Source: Dipteronia dyeriana
Taxonomy: Eukaryota; Streptophyta; Magnoliopsida; Sapindales; Sapindaceae
Assembly (NCBI GenBank): GCA_032871835.1
Contig: CM065295.1
Span: forward strand, 82,019,819 to 82,083,818
Direction of reading: 5' to 3'
DNA: 64,000 bases
The number at the start of each line of letters is the position of its first letter. The first letter of the stretch is position 1. Shown piece after piece: positions 1-10,961 of the stretch. Both the position numbers and the translations under genes were made by a program. The notes below the pieces were generated by a model. The model was not told where the DNA came from, ran no database searches, and saw nothing but the letters and a program-made list of their open reading frames with translations.

Positions 1-400
1 AATTTCTTAAAAAAAAATAAAAGTTAAAAGTCCCATGCGTCGTAATTCATAATTGCATATGTTCAGCATTTTTTGTAAGACTAGTGTCTTCATTTCGAGA
101 AAATGTTCTATATGCACATCAGAGTAGTTCATCCAGTCCAAAAAAGTTAAGATAGCCACCAGTCCCACCACATGCGAGAAACCACATGCTGTGTTGCAAA
201 AATATTTAAAAACGTTGGAAAAATAAATTTTAATCCAAAACACATGATCTGGGCTAAAAGAGTAATACCCGGGCCTACCAAAATTATTTCCGGTCTCAAC
301 AGATCAATAGCCATACCTAAAATGAACTACTCCAATCAAGAGTTCAGTAAAATTTACGGACTTTGTAGGGCAATATATACAATTATGTAACAAGCATGTA
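1..400. other. Non-coding, no gene seen
   Basis: Short open frames exist on both strands but none has a recognisable domain, splice context or composition. Positions 243-400 weakly resemble the tandem unit that starts at 401 (shared phrases such as 'cctaaaatgaa' and 'aacaagcatg'), so this may be a degraded earlier copy. Confidence 0.5.
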
Positions 401-945
401 ACAAGCATGATCAAGAAAAATACTAAAAAAAAGTTTGGTGGATGTTTATACGGAATCATAAACTTAAAAGATTGATTCCCAAACCTAAAACATTAAGAAC
501 TGTGCCTAAAGTAAAATACCCAAACGGTCCGTTTGGGTTCATATAAATTAGGAGGTTTTATATATAAAGTAAGGGCATTATGTACAAGTATCTAAACAAG
601 CATGAAAAAGAAAAATACTAAAAAATAAGTTTGGTGGATGCATATACAGATTATCGGGCTCAAATGATTGATTCCGGGGTTCAAAATATTAAGAACAGAG
701 CCCAAAATGAAATGCCCAAATAGAGAGATCAGTTAAATTAGGAGGATTTATTTAAAGTATGTGCATGATTAACCGGTATCTTAACAAGCATGATCCAGAA
801 CAATACTAAAAAAAATGCTTGGTGGTTGCATAGTCAGAATCCCATGCTCGAAAGATTGGATCTCGGGCTCAAAACATTCAGAACCAGACCTAAAATGAAA
901 TTACCTCAATATTTTGAGTCCGATTATATTATTTTAGGTCTGGGT
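401..945. repeat. Three tandem copies of a ~190-bp unit
   Basis: The phrase acaagcatga begins copies at 401, 596 and 784, giving periods of 195 and 188 bp. Each copy continues with a run like 'aatactaaaaaa', 'tttggtggatg', a 'gattgattcc' box and 'aaaatgaaatgccc'. The copies differ by point changes and small indels. I see no coding function. Confidence 0.8.
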
Positions 946-947
946 TT

Positions 948-1172
948 AAATACCAAGTTCTCACATTCAACACAACACCATAAATATTCATCACCACTTG
1001 TTTGCAAATATGGGATTCCAGCAAAACTTAAATACCAAGTTTTCATATACAACACAACACCACAAATATTCAAACCATCTGTTTGTAAATATATTCCAAA
1101 AAACATATATACCAAGTTTTCACATAAAACACAACACCACTTCACAACCACCTGTTTGTAAATATATTCCAG
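948..1172. repeat. Three tandem copies of a ~80-bp unit
   Basis: Copies begin near 948, 1030 and 1107 with 'aaataccaagtt' or a close variant. They contain 'cacaacaccac' and 'ctgtttgtaaatatattcca'. The array abuts the 190-bp array but its unit is different. Open frames through it on both strands reflect the repeat and are not evidence of a gene. Confidence 0.8.
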
Positions 1173-1297
1173 AAAACATAAAACTTATACGGACCAATAA
1201 ACTGATTACCCTTCCAATGTCCACCGCAGTGCACTACTAAGCCATCCATCGTATACGTAGACTCTGAAAAATAGTATTAAACTCATTCAGATAATGA

Positions 1298-1300
<3 letters not shown>

Positions 1301-1335
<35 letters not shown>
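1301..1335. repeat. (TA)n microsatellite
   Basis: An uninterrupted TA dinucleotide run of about 35 bp. Confidence 0.95.
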
Positions 1336-1337
<2 letters not shown>

Positions 1338-1559
1338 TATTCCAATAAAAATAACAAATTTATTTATTGATTTCTTATAATTATACAATAGCAAGTAATC
1401 ACCGTGGCATCCAAAAACAACTTAAAAAGCATATTGCATCCACTCAACAAAAAACATCAACAACATGATCTAAGGTACAAAAGTAATTTCCACTAGTCAA
1501 TCTTGAAATAACAGTGAAGGTGTTTGAAGAAAACACAAAGGTGTTTGAAGAAATTACTC

Positions 1560-1911
1560 TGAAGAAATATCAAACTAAACTATGAAGAACAAAGCTTCAA
1601 AGAATGAAATCTCAGATTTATTCACCAAGATAATATCACAAAAGTGATTACAGGAAATGATTTTTATACAAATGTAATCATCACACACACTTCGTGTGAT
1701 TTCTAGAAAAGTAACAAACTTATAACAAACTCTTACATAAGCTGACTTCATCATCAGTTAACTAACAGAATCCTGTTATTTAACCACGTTAATTAACAAT
1801 CTTAATCAGTATCTAACCATTCACCTTGGTTAGCCTTCCTATGATCATCAGAGTGTGATTGCTTGTAATCAGATGCTAAAACAGAGTAGTTATCTGTTTT
1901 GGGATACAACA
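1560..1911 (-). repeat. Probable 3' LTR of a Copia remnant
   Basis: Read on the minus strand, the segment begins TGTTGTATCCC directly after the broken Copia RNase H frame. It contains a 'GAATAAATCTGAGATTT' stretch of the kind found in LTR polyadenylation regions. The inner edge near 1911 is fairly clear. The outer edge and any target duplication could not be fixed, and the polypurine tract is weak, so the boundaries are approximate. Confidence 0.5.
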
Positions 1912-1944
1912 TATTATTCTTATTATCACTAGCTGTTAAGCTGA

Positions 1945-3122
1945 TCATGCTTGGTTGTTTGTAGATAATTTGAGCTGACAAGTTGCTCGAGCATATAGTC
2001 TCCTTAAACGAAACTGGGGAGAAGCCATAAGTTCCAGTTTGTCACAAAGAAAACGAAACCGATCCCTTGCAAAGCTTTTAGTAAACACATTAGCAACTTG
2101 ATGTTCAGTTGGAATATAGCGAACATCAATTTCTCCTGTCATAACATTCTCACGGATGAAGTGAGTGTCAATATCAATGTGCTTAGTACGCTGATGAAAA
2201 ACTGGATTCCAAGCCAAAGAATTGGCACCGATATTGTCACACCACACAGTTGAGCTACCAGTTAGAGGAATGCGTAATTCACTGAGAAGAGAACGAAGCC
2301 ATAAGACATCAGTCGTAACCTGAGCCACTGAACGATATTCAGTCTCGGTGCTTGACCGAGCAACAACTCATTGCTTGCGAGAACTCCACAATACCAAATT
2401 ACCTCCTAACAAAACACAGTTTCCACTTGTCAAACATCGATCATCTGCACAGCTTGCCCAATCGGCATCTGCAAAGGTCTCTAATGTCAAGTGAGTGGCT
2501 AGTATGAATGAAGGCCTAAGTGAGTTGTACCCTTCAAATAACGCAACACACGTTTACATGCCTGCCAATGAACCAATGTAGGCACTACCAAAAACTGACC
2601 CAACTTGTTTACAATAAATGAAATATCAGGTCTCGTGTTGGTGAGATATTGGAGAGCCTTGATTGTACTACGATAGAGAGTTGGATCAGTAAATGGAATG
2701 TCATCTTTGAGAGACAATTTTGTACCAGCAGTAGCAGCTGTATCACAAGATTTTGCATTAGTCATGTTAGTCTTTTCTAACAAGTCCATCGTATATTTTG
2801 CCTGTATTAGATAAAGGCCTGTTGAATCACGAAAGGCTTCAAATCCCAGAAAATAATTCACGGAACCAAGAGCTTTTAAAGCAAAAGTCTTGTTAAGAGT
2901 GTTGATAACTTGCTTGATCTGTAAAGGATTATTGCTTGCGACCAAGATATCATCTACATAGACAAGTACGTATATGCAATCAGTACCTGAAAACCTGAGA
3001 AATAGAGATGTGTCTGAAGCTGAATTCTTAAATCCCCATGAAAGAAGAGCAATTCTGAGTTTAGTGTACCAGCTCCTAGGAGCTTGCTTCAGACCATATA
3101 GCGACTTATAATTGCAAGATTG
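1945..3122 (-). pseudogene. Ty1/Copia pol fragment (RT and RNase H), 5'-truncated
   Basis: The minus strand encodes the C-terminal half of a Copia polyprotein. From right to left it has the reverse transcriptase signature YGLKQAPRSWY (about 3120-3090), the catalytic box YVDDILVAS (about 2960) and the downstream segment ending KRVLRYLKGT (near 2540). RNase H follows with STETEYRS (about 2350) and TKHIDIDTHFIRE (about 2190). The frame changes near 2500, and a TGA stop lies near 2372 between SRKQ and VVARSS. Gag, protease, integrase and the N-terminal part of RT are missing. The homology stops near 3122, where the duplicated host segment begins. This is a dead relic. Confidence 0.9.
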
Positions 3123-3357
3123 ATCAGATTTTCGTACATTTTCAATGTAATTAAACAAATAGTTAAAAGTGACGAGCAATACAAACGTATTTCTATTCAA
3201 AACTCTTATTAATTGAATAAAGCTTAATTCTGTTAAAAAAGAAATCTGAACACCGGTAATTGAGTCACCAGTTTTCCTCAGAAATCTAAAACAGAACCCC
3301 AAAGCAAAACATTTTCAAACAATTCTAATAAAATGAATCAGTAATTAAAACAATAAA

Positions 3358-3828
3358 TTAAAATTCTTCTGGGATGCTTTGAAGAGCTGCTCCATGAGTG
3401 TTATTATTTGTGTTACAGGCAGGTGAAACGACACTGACACGATTCATCGGAATCTGTACGATCTCCTTCGCCACGTCTTTAAACCCGAGAACACCTCCCT
3501 CTTTGCACTTGGATAGCAACCGAGCAGCCTCTTGTTTTGTCATCACAACTTTAACTCTCATGATCATACCTTTATGATCTTGATCAACACCACCACCACA
3601 ACTTCCATGGCTCCTTCTCTGCATATTATTATTATTCTTCGGCTTCGAATCGTCGCCGTATTTGGGTTTGTGATTATTTATCGTTGATGATGATTTCTTG
3701 TGATGAACTTTCTTGCTGCTCAACTCATCTCTGTATATGATGTTTGTGTCTCTAGGTTGCTTAGTTTCTTCTACAATCTTATCATAAGAGACATTTTTGT
3801 TGAAAAGGGAAACAAAAAAGCTCAACAT
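3358..3828 (-). CDS. Small plant-specific basic protein, copy A (156 aa)
   Basis: This is a single-exon gene for an uncharacterised protein. The N-terminus starts MLSFFVSL. A basic, Ser/Asn-rich middle (residues about 35-75, KKVHHKKSSS) is likely disordered. The conserved core is at about residues 90-135: RVKVVMTKQEAARLLSKC followed by a GF-DVAKEI-IPMNR stretch. I do not recognise a biochemical function. The core resembles a plant domain of unknown function, and the exact Pfam name is uncertain. The start is supported by a TATA box at 3906-3913, about 80 bp upstream. A close paralogue lies at 27,346-27,810 and a more distant, disrupted relative at 20,171. Both full copies keep open frames despite many indels in flanking DNA, which suggests selection. 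Confidence 0.75.
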   Translation of the reverse strand: MLSFFVSLFNKNVSYDKIVEETKQPRDTNIIYRDELSSKKVHHKKSSSTINNHKPKYGDDSKPKNNNNMQRRSHGSCGGGVDQDHKGMIMRVKVVMTKQEAARLLSKCKEGGVLGFKDVAKEIVQIPMNRVSVVSPACNTNNNTHGAALQSIPEEF

Positions 3829-3905
3829 CTTTGAGAGAGAGAGACAAAGAGGGAGCTAGTGAGTGATTTGAATGAGCATAAAAATTGTGTGTGATGCCGT
3901 GAGGG

Positions 3906-3913
3906 TATATATA
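3906..3913 (-). promoter_or_regulatory. TATA box of small-protein gene, copy A
   Basis: On the minus strand the sequence reads CTATATATACC, about 80 bp upstream of the ATG at 3828. The same box stands at the same spacing in the paralogue (27,870-27,879). Confidence 0.75.
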
Positions 3914-5935
3914 GAGATTTTGTATGAAATAAATAATGTTTCGGATTGGAATATTGTTTTTTTTTTTTTTTTGTGTTTTCAGATGGCCGTATCAATTAAG
4001 TTGAGCACGATTTACAAGTAGACGACTATTAAGTCAATTAATTAGTCAAGTCCATATATATATATTTTTTTCACTTTAATCTGTCAAGTAATTGACTGTG
4101 ATGATGAAAAAGGGGGACTTCCCATTTCCATGCATCGTTCATTAGTAGATGTTTGTAGAAGACCAAAATATCCTTCTTTGAAAAGGTCAATCAAGTTTTA
4201 TGTTAAGGGTTTTTAGGTCTTTTACTTGATAAGAATGAATAAAGTCTTGTTTTATTTTTGAGAAGCTGACAGAAAATTTTCTTAAAAAAAAGAGAAGGTG
4301 AAAGAAAATAATAGCTAAAAATTTAAAAACCCCATAGGAAACCCAAATAAATTTAACTATATTAATTCAGATTTTAGAAAGATTAATCCACGATCTTAAT
4401 AGTATAAGTACGAAAGAAATAATATTACATATTAGTATCAATTTTTTTTTACGTAAGAAGAGTCTGATTCGACTGTTTGATCTGATTATGACTTTTCCTT
4501 TTTGTTGTGTTATCAAATGTCTCTCAAATGCATGGAATCTTCAAAGGGATTGCTTCAAAAGTTGATGCAATGACTTTGACCATCATCATCATCATCATGA
4601 CCTAGAAATAATAATGGTTTAGAAATTTAAGTGAGGATTTTGTAATTTGTAGTTCAATCAGATTCATGGACCTCGTGGAAATGACAAATGGGCCCTGGCT
4701 GACTAGGTCTTTTGTAAATTGGCAAAAGTCTTCTTCAATTACGCGTCTTGATTTGCAACCAAATTTCAAGTTAAAAACATCCTAGAGTTTAACTTCCAAC
4801 AGCTGCCCATCCATTCTTGATTATACATTTCTGTTAAATTTGTATCAACTTAACCATCTTTTCAGAGAAAATCGGATGAATTTCCTGTTGAGATCTTGCC
4901 ATAAATTTTACAATATGGCTAGATCGTAACAAGAATCGAAAACCACTCTTGAGGCTTGGAGGAACTAAGGTCCCTGGACCAAAATCTTTTTAAAAGAAGA
5001 TATAGTTATAAATTTTGCATTTTTCCCCACTTACATTTATTTTAAAAGATGTTTTATCATGGACCTCCTAGTTCCCTAATCCTTCAAAATTAAAGAATTT
5101 GGTTTCACATATCTGGATGTAAGGATGCATTGTGCATCTCGTTGTATCTATGTTTTGTTCCATTACATATAAACATTATGATTATATTTTTTTTGGATCA
5201 AATATCGAAAGATTTTTAATTATCTCAATAATTTAGTATATAATATATGAATTTAATGAGTTTTGATAAACCTTTGATCCGACCTTGACGTTAATAATAA
5301 TAAAATCTTCGACCATCATTTTATTTTACCCATTAACGGACCTTTCCCGTTTGAAATACCACTCACATAAATTTTATTTTCTTTTGTTCAATTCACTTTT
5401 CAACCTTTTTGATTTTCATTTGTTCAATTCACTTTTCAACCTTTTCAATTTTCTTTTGTCAATTCTTGATTAGACATTTTTGTTAAATATTTGAATCATC
5501 TTGTGTGTTGGCGGATACATGTATTTCCTGTTGAGATCTTACTGAATGATAAATTTTACCAAGTGACAATATCACAATAGAGGATGCAAACAGTGGTGAA
5601 ACCACTTGGAGATTTGGAGTAACCATGGCCTCTCCGAACCCAAATCATTTTTTTAGAAGATATAGTTTTAAAGGGTTCGAAAAATAAATAACACTATTTC
5701 AGAGGGATGTTGTACAAATATCATCAGTTTAGTAATGTAAGTTTAAAATGTATCATTTAACATAAAGAGACGAGAATACCCCGACAAAATTGAAAAAGAG
5801 AGAAAGTTGTCGTCTTGTGAGTTTGAGAAAAGCAACAGTGAGAAAGAAACCGGCGACAACGAAATCGACGGTGAAAAAATCGACAGCTTATTGACCGGAA
5901 CGGGAATACAGTACATTTCGCAACGATTGACATAG

Positions 5936-7008
5936 GTAAGTTCAGTTTGTTTTATTTATCGATTTGTTATTGACAACTTATCATTGCATTTTAGACTTGT
6001 TGTGTTGATTAAAATTGTAGATTAGGGTTGACAATGGTTGTGGTTTTGGTTTGAGTTTGAAATGAGGTTGAATATGTTATGAGGAAGATGAAATTCTGGT
6101 ATCGAGCATTTTTTTTTTATAAAAAAAATCGAGAATATTTCAAGTGAAATCGAGGAAATTTTATATAAAGATTCGACGAAATTTATCATACGATCGAAAT
6201 TATTTCTCAAATGATGGAGAACATTTTAAAAGCATCGAGAATATTTTTGAAGGATTGAGAAATTGTTTGAAACGATTGAGAATATTTTCCTAACGATCGA
6301 GAATGTTTTTCAAAGTGATCGAGCTTTTGTTAAATTATCGAGAAGATTTTTCAAAGGATCGAAAATTTTTTAAAACGATCGAGATTTTTTTTAATGATCG
6401 AGAATGTTTTTCAAAGGATAAAGATTTTTTAAAATGATCAAGAAGAGAAGATTTTTATCGAACCGAGAAGATTTTTCTAAGAATCGAGAAGTTTTTCAAA
6501 GTATCGAGACTATTTTCAAAGGATCGAGAATTTTTTGAAACGATCGAGAATGTTTTTCAAAGGGTCCAGATTATATAAAATGACCGAGAAGATTTTTCAA
6601 AGAATCGAGAGGTTTTTCAAAGGATCGAGACTATTTTCAAAGGATCGACAATTTTTCCTAACGATCGAGAATGTTTTTCAAAGGGTCGAGAATTTTTAAA
6701 ATGACCGAGAAGATTTTTCTAAGAATCGAGAGGTTTATAAAAAGGATCGAGACTATTTTTAAAGGATTGAGAATGTTTTCAAACGATCGATAATATTTGT
6801 GTAACTATCGAGAATATTTTTTAAAGGGTCGAGATTTTTTAAAGGATCGAGACTATTTCCAAAGGATCGAGACTATTTCCAAAGGATCGAGAACTTTTTC
6901 AAAGAATCGATAACTTTTTCAAAGTATCGAGAATTTGTTTCAAACGATCGAGAATATTTTCTATTTTTTTTTGCAGTTTACTGATATATTATTTCTGTGA
7001 CATTGCAG
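5936..7008 (+). other. Predicted leader intron of the DUF1985/Ulp1 gene
   Basis: A strong donor (CATAG|GTAAGTTC, intron from 5936) and an acceptor (GACATTGCAG, ending 7008) bracket this stretch. The acceptor lies immediately before the ATG of the DUF1985 frame. The intron contains the left motif array. No cDNA evidence is available, so this is inferred from splice signals only. Confidence 0.6.
6127..6957 (+). repeat. Left GATCGAGAA motif array
   Basis: By eye I count about 23 copies of TCGAGA in roughly 830 bp, nearly all on the plus strand. They are embedded in a looser unit such as 'aaaggatcgagaatttttc' at 15-35-bp spacing. A higher-order unit of about 120 bp repeats three times from about 6482, 6602 and 6723, each starting 'gaatcgaga'. 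Variants include ATCGAGG, ATCGAAA and CCGAGA. The array ends just before the leader-intron acceptor. Confidence 0.9.
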
Positions 7009-10000
7009 ATGACGAGCAGGTTGAAGAAATTGCTTAAAACTCTAGAGGGAGATTGGTTCAAGAGAAAATTGACCAGACACGACCATTTTGAAGCCCTCGC
7101 CCGTATAGACAATGTACTTAACCGGGTCCCTAAAGAGTTTGTTGTTGAGGATCGACGTCGGTTCATGGCCTTCTGTTTTGTGCATTTCATGTCGATGCAC
7201 CGGGAGCTAAAGTTTTCGGATGGTGTTATTCATCAGCTGCTGTTGCGGGAGTTGGACCATGACGGGCCTACAGATGAGATGCGGTTCTTGTTAAGGAACC
7301 ATGTGGTCAGGTTTTCGAATGTGGAATTTAGCCTCATCACTGGATTACGTTTTGGAGTCGTACCGGACATGAGGATGTATGTTGCAGTTGAGAATGACAT
7401 ACATCAACGGTACTTTCCTAGACACGATGAGGTATCGTTGGATGACTTGAGGGTTGTTCTTACCCGCGGAGACCTTCAACAGGCGTACGATGCTGTGAAG
7501 TTGTGCCTCATTTACATGTTGAACTTGATATTGATGAGGGTGGACGAGAGATTGAAGATTCCAGTTTGGCAGTTTCGGTGGTAGAGGACCTCAATGCCTT
7601 TAATGCGTTCTCGTGGGGTGCCCACGTCTATAGGCATTCTATCTTTTCATTCAAGCATGCGTTACAGCGACATCGTGAGGAGAGACGCCAGCAGTCACAG
7701 GGCGATGTTGGACATTCCGTGGAGGGGTACAACATATACGGTCTATCACATGCCCTTTTGGTAAGAAATTTGATTTCCAACATGTACATTAAATTTCGTT
7801 TCCAAAATTGTTTTGGATTATAACTGTACTTATCTTTGATGCAGATATTTGCTTTCGAGGTGATCCCCAAACTGAGCATCGATTTCGGGACTCAAAGTGT
7901 TACAGACCTTTCTCCTCGTATGTTGAAGTGAGAGTTGACCAAATAACCTAGAGGGAAGAAGTTGGACAAGATTTTTACTGCTAGGGTAATTATTTAATTT
8001 GTTAATCATTATATTACTTACTATAAGTAACAATGACATTCATCTAAGTAAGCTTTCAGATGTCTGCAAGGATAGAAATCGTGCCCACAGCAGCTGAGGC
8101 GGTGGCACAGTACTTCACAGGCCTAAGTGAAGGGGTGGGAGCCCGTATGTACAGGATGACAGGGTTCACCTTCCTACTGTCCCTGATCCGACTATTAGTG
8201 CATATCGTCCCGAGGAGGAGGGTGGGGGTGGGAGGTGTAGTGAGACAGAGCCTTCAGACCAAACGGGTGCAGATTTTAGTGCCATGGACACTGGCGGATC
8301 TGAACCGTCTCCTCGGCGAGTGAGGCGTAGATGGGTTTGGTTTACCACCCTAGGACCTGGTGCCGCTACAAGGGATTCCTGTGCAGGCGTTGGACTTGAT
8401 GGAGAGGTAAGTTGAGATGGTATTTTTATTTTTATTAGCAAGATCTGTTGATTGTTTTATTAATAATGTTGCATGATTTCAGGCACGTTTAGAATATCAA
8501 TTTAACGACTTGTGTGAAGCCCTCCGGAAGAGTGAGGATGATCGACAACAACAGCACCAGGAGTTGCTGAATTTGATCCGGAAGAGCGAGGAGGATCGAC
8601 AGTAACAACATAGAGAGTTGTTTGCATTGATCAAGAGTCTTCAGGGCTTCAGGATGTATATGTATCAGCATAGGAAGGATCCACATACTGGTGGGGCAGT
8701 TCTAGAGAGTGAGGCTCAGTCTCTCCATCCCCCTCCCCTCGAGCAGCAGGCTCCCCCTCCCCATTCGAGCAATCTGCCGGCCCCTCTCTCTCTCAGAGTG
8801 ATCAGCAGGCTCCCCTTCCCCCTCCGACCGAGCAGCCGGCCCCCTTCCCTTCTGAGTGAGCAGCAGGCTCCCTCTCCACCTTCGAATGAGCAGCCGGCCC
8901 CCCTCCCCCTCTGAGCGAGCAGTTGGTCTCCCCTCCCTCTCAGAGCGAGCAGCAGGCTCCCCCTCTACCTTGGAGCCAGCAATATGCCCCATCTCCACCA
9001 ATGAGAGAGCAGCAGGCTCTCCCTCCACTAACGAGAAAGCAGTAGGCTCCCCATCCCCCTCCACCTCTACCTCTACCTCTACCTCTACCTCCACCTCTGA
9101 GAGAGCAGCCGGCCCCCCATCCCCCTTAAAGCGAGGAGCAGACTCCCCCTCCGCCTCCCCTGGAGCAACAAACTCCCCCTCCACCTACTACTTCGATCCA
9201 GGCACACATGGAACGAAGCTCATCATCTCAGCATACCCCGGCGGGGGGAGTTCGACAACAAAGGCATGTACTGAAGCGCAGTTGGCAGTTGCTTAGCCTG
9301 TACACAGATTCGTGCCGACCTAAGAGGGCGAGGGTAATACTAGATGGACCTGACCACGTATTTAATCCCCACGGACTGGTGGACGGTGACCTGTTGAAGT
9401 CTTATCGAGCCTTCAAGAAGAACGTAAATAGGGAATTGTAAGTAAATTTCTTTGTTATTTAGGTGGCAACTTTTCTTCTAATGCTTTAAATAAATGTGTA
9501 GCTGATGGAACATTAATGCAGATGTGATGTTGATTTGTTGGAGCCAGTTTATGCTGCATGGTTCCATCAGATGCAGACCAACTTCATGGATGTTGATGAT
9601 GAGGTACGTGGGACTGTAAATTCTGTTTTTAATATTTGTTTTAGATGTGTAAGCCTTTTGACATATCTTTACGTCTTTATATTCCCAGCATATAGACGCG
9701 TACCTCCATATTCTTCAAAAGTGTCAACGGGCTTTCCCGAATGTGTACAGTCAGATGGTCAACATATTGGATACGTAGTTTTCTGTAAGTACTAAAATTA
9801 GTAATGAGTATGCATGCTTATAGATTTGTATGGAAAACATTAATAATTTTGAGTTTGTGTTTCTACAGTCCTTTCTGGAGCACCAGTACAGAAAAATGAT
9901 ACCTCGTGATTCTCGCGGGGAGATCACACCAGCCCGGTGTAATGTTCTGAGGTCTTGGTGGAAGGATACGACCTTACGACGGTGCTTGGTAGTGCCCTGC

Positions 10001-10615
10001 TTAGATGTCGTCTGTGGCAGGAGGTTGCCATGGTAAGTGTTACTTGGTTTGCAATTACAAATATAAATGTCTTTGTACATCCTATCACCTACTGTTTACG
10101 TTTAAAGGTTTTGATACCGTGCAACATTGGGGCGCCAACATTGGCTACTGGTGACTGTGGACCTCACATTAGGGAATATGTTCATAGTGGACCCCTGGAG
10201 GCAGGAGTTCCCAGCTCATATCCAGAAGCAGGAGGTAGTCCCATTGCGCTACTTTTTGCCCTCGATGTTGCATCAGACCGGGTTTCATACTGCACGACTG
10301 GCTGGACTTGAGAAATTTGAGAAGACAAGAAAGCCCTTCTCAGCCAGCGTGGTGTCCGAAAAACGTATCCCCCCAATAGAAGAAATTGTAAGACATTTTG
10401 TAATAGTAACTTTGAGATTGTATTATTATAAACCTAATATTTTATTAATGCTTGTTAATGTGTCCAACTGCATGGGTAATTGTGGTCCCTATACGTTGAG
10501 AGTGATCGAGTACTTATTGGCGGACAGAAAGGATTTCGACTGGTCAGAAGACGATATGGGGATCATTCAGGAGAAGATGACAGTTGACATATTTGTAAAC
10601 TCCCGGCCCGTTTAG
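7009..10615 (+). pseudogene. DUF1985 + Ulp1-like (C48) cysteine protease gene of the MULE
   Basis: This is a multi-exon gene, start ATG at 7009. Exon 1 carries a DUF1985-like region (motifs VVEDRRRFMAF, SNVEFSLITGLRFG, VEDLNAFNAFSWG; about 7140-7660). Introns include 7761-7844 and 7986-8059. A Gln-rich coiled coil (about 8480-8640) and a Pro-rich linker (about 8700-9200) follow. The C-terminus is a Ulp1/SENP-type peptidase with candidate catalytic His (RQHWLLV, about 10,137), Asp (FIVDPW, about 10,190) and Cys (GNCGPYT, about 10,475). Breaks: a frameshift near 7575-7583, TGA and TAA stops near 7929 and 7944, a TAG near 9776, and a +1 in a G run near 10,129. Related MULE genes in plants (VANDAL VANC-like, KI-MULE) have DUF1985 with or without Ulp1. 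The function here is lost or partial. Confidence 0.85.
8700..9200 (+). repeat. Pro-rich coding linker made of ~27-33-bp imperfect repeats
   Basis: The GC-rich motif 'gagcagcaggctccccc' recurs many times and once encoded EQQAPPPP-like units between the coiled coil and the protease domain. It includes a (CTACCT)n run at about 9060-9095. Small indels shift the frame among copies. Acidic-looking frames on the opposite strand are complements of this repeat. Confidence 0.8.
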
Positions 10616-10961
10616 ATTTATGTAATTCATTTGTATATGTACCAATTCTTTAGTATATTTACCAATTCTTTTGTATAAAAATGTTTACATTTGTATATAT
10701 ACAAATCATATTTAAATACAATTGCATTTCAGTTAATGAACAAGTAATACGAGTTCAAATTATAATAATGTCATCATGATAACGTCTCAAATCATTCCAC
10801 GGTGGAGTCTTTAGTAGGGCACGTCTGTCTGTTACTGTATGACAGATACTACATTTGCATTTGTATTCCTCAGGAATGACTCTGCTAAGATCTTCATTAG
10901 TCAAAGCTGGGTTAGAACATCTCCACGAATTATGCCATAATTGTCTACATCGTCTATAATT
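10616..10961. other. Convergent 3' region between the two MULE genes
   Basis: The AT-rich spacer holds the 3' ends of the plus-strand protease gene (TAG at 10,613-10,615) and the minus-strand transposase. The phrase 'atttgtatatat' repeats near 10,630-10,700. No other gene is seen. Confidence 0.6.

Larger units (their letters stand above)
3170..5672. repeat. Segmental duplication, copy A (partner 27,165-30,480)
   Basis: From 'caatacaaac' near 3170 onward this segment aligns with 27,165-30,480. It includes the small protein gene, its TATA box, a shared stretch at about 3980-4055 ('attaagttgagca', 'gactattaag') and a (CAT)n run (4581-4598 here). Inside it a unit of about 650 bp starting near 4790 begins to repeat again near 5460. 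The copy ends abruptly at 5672, where the MULE was inserted. Confidence 0.85.

Noticed and set aside
6127..6957. CRISPR-like regularly spaced repeats
   Set aside because: Units are too short and variable, spacers are not unique, and this is a plant nuclear transposon. They are motif arrays.
8702..9184. Glu/Gly-rich 160-residue open frame on the minus strand
   Set aside because: It is the complement of the Pro-rich coding linker on the plus strand and keeps its repeat pattern, with no independent support.
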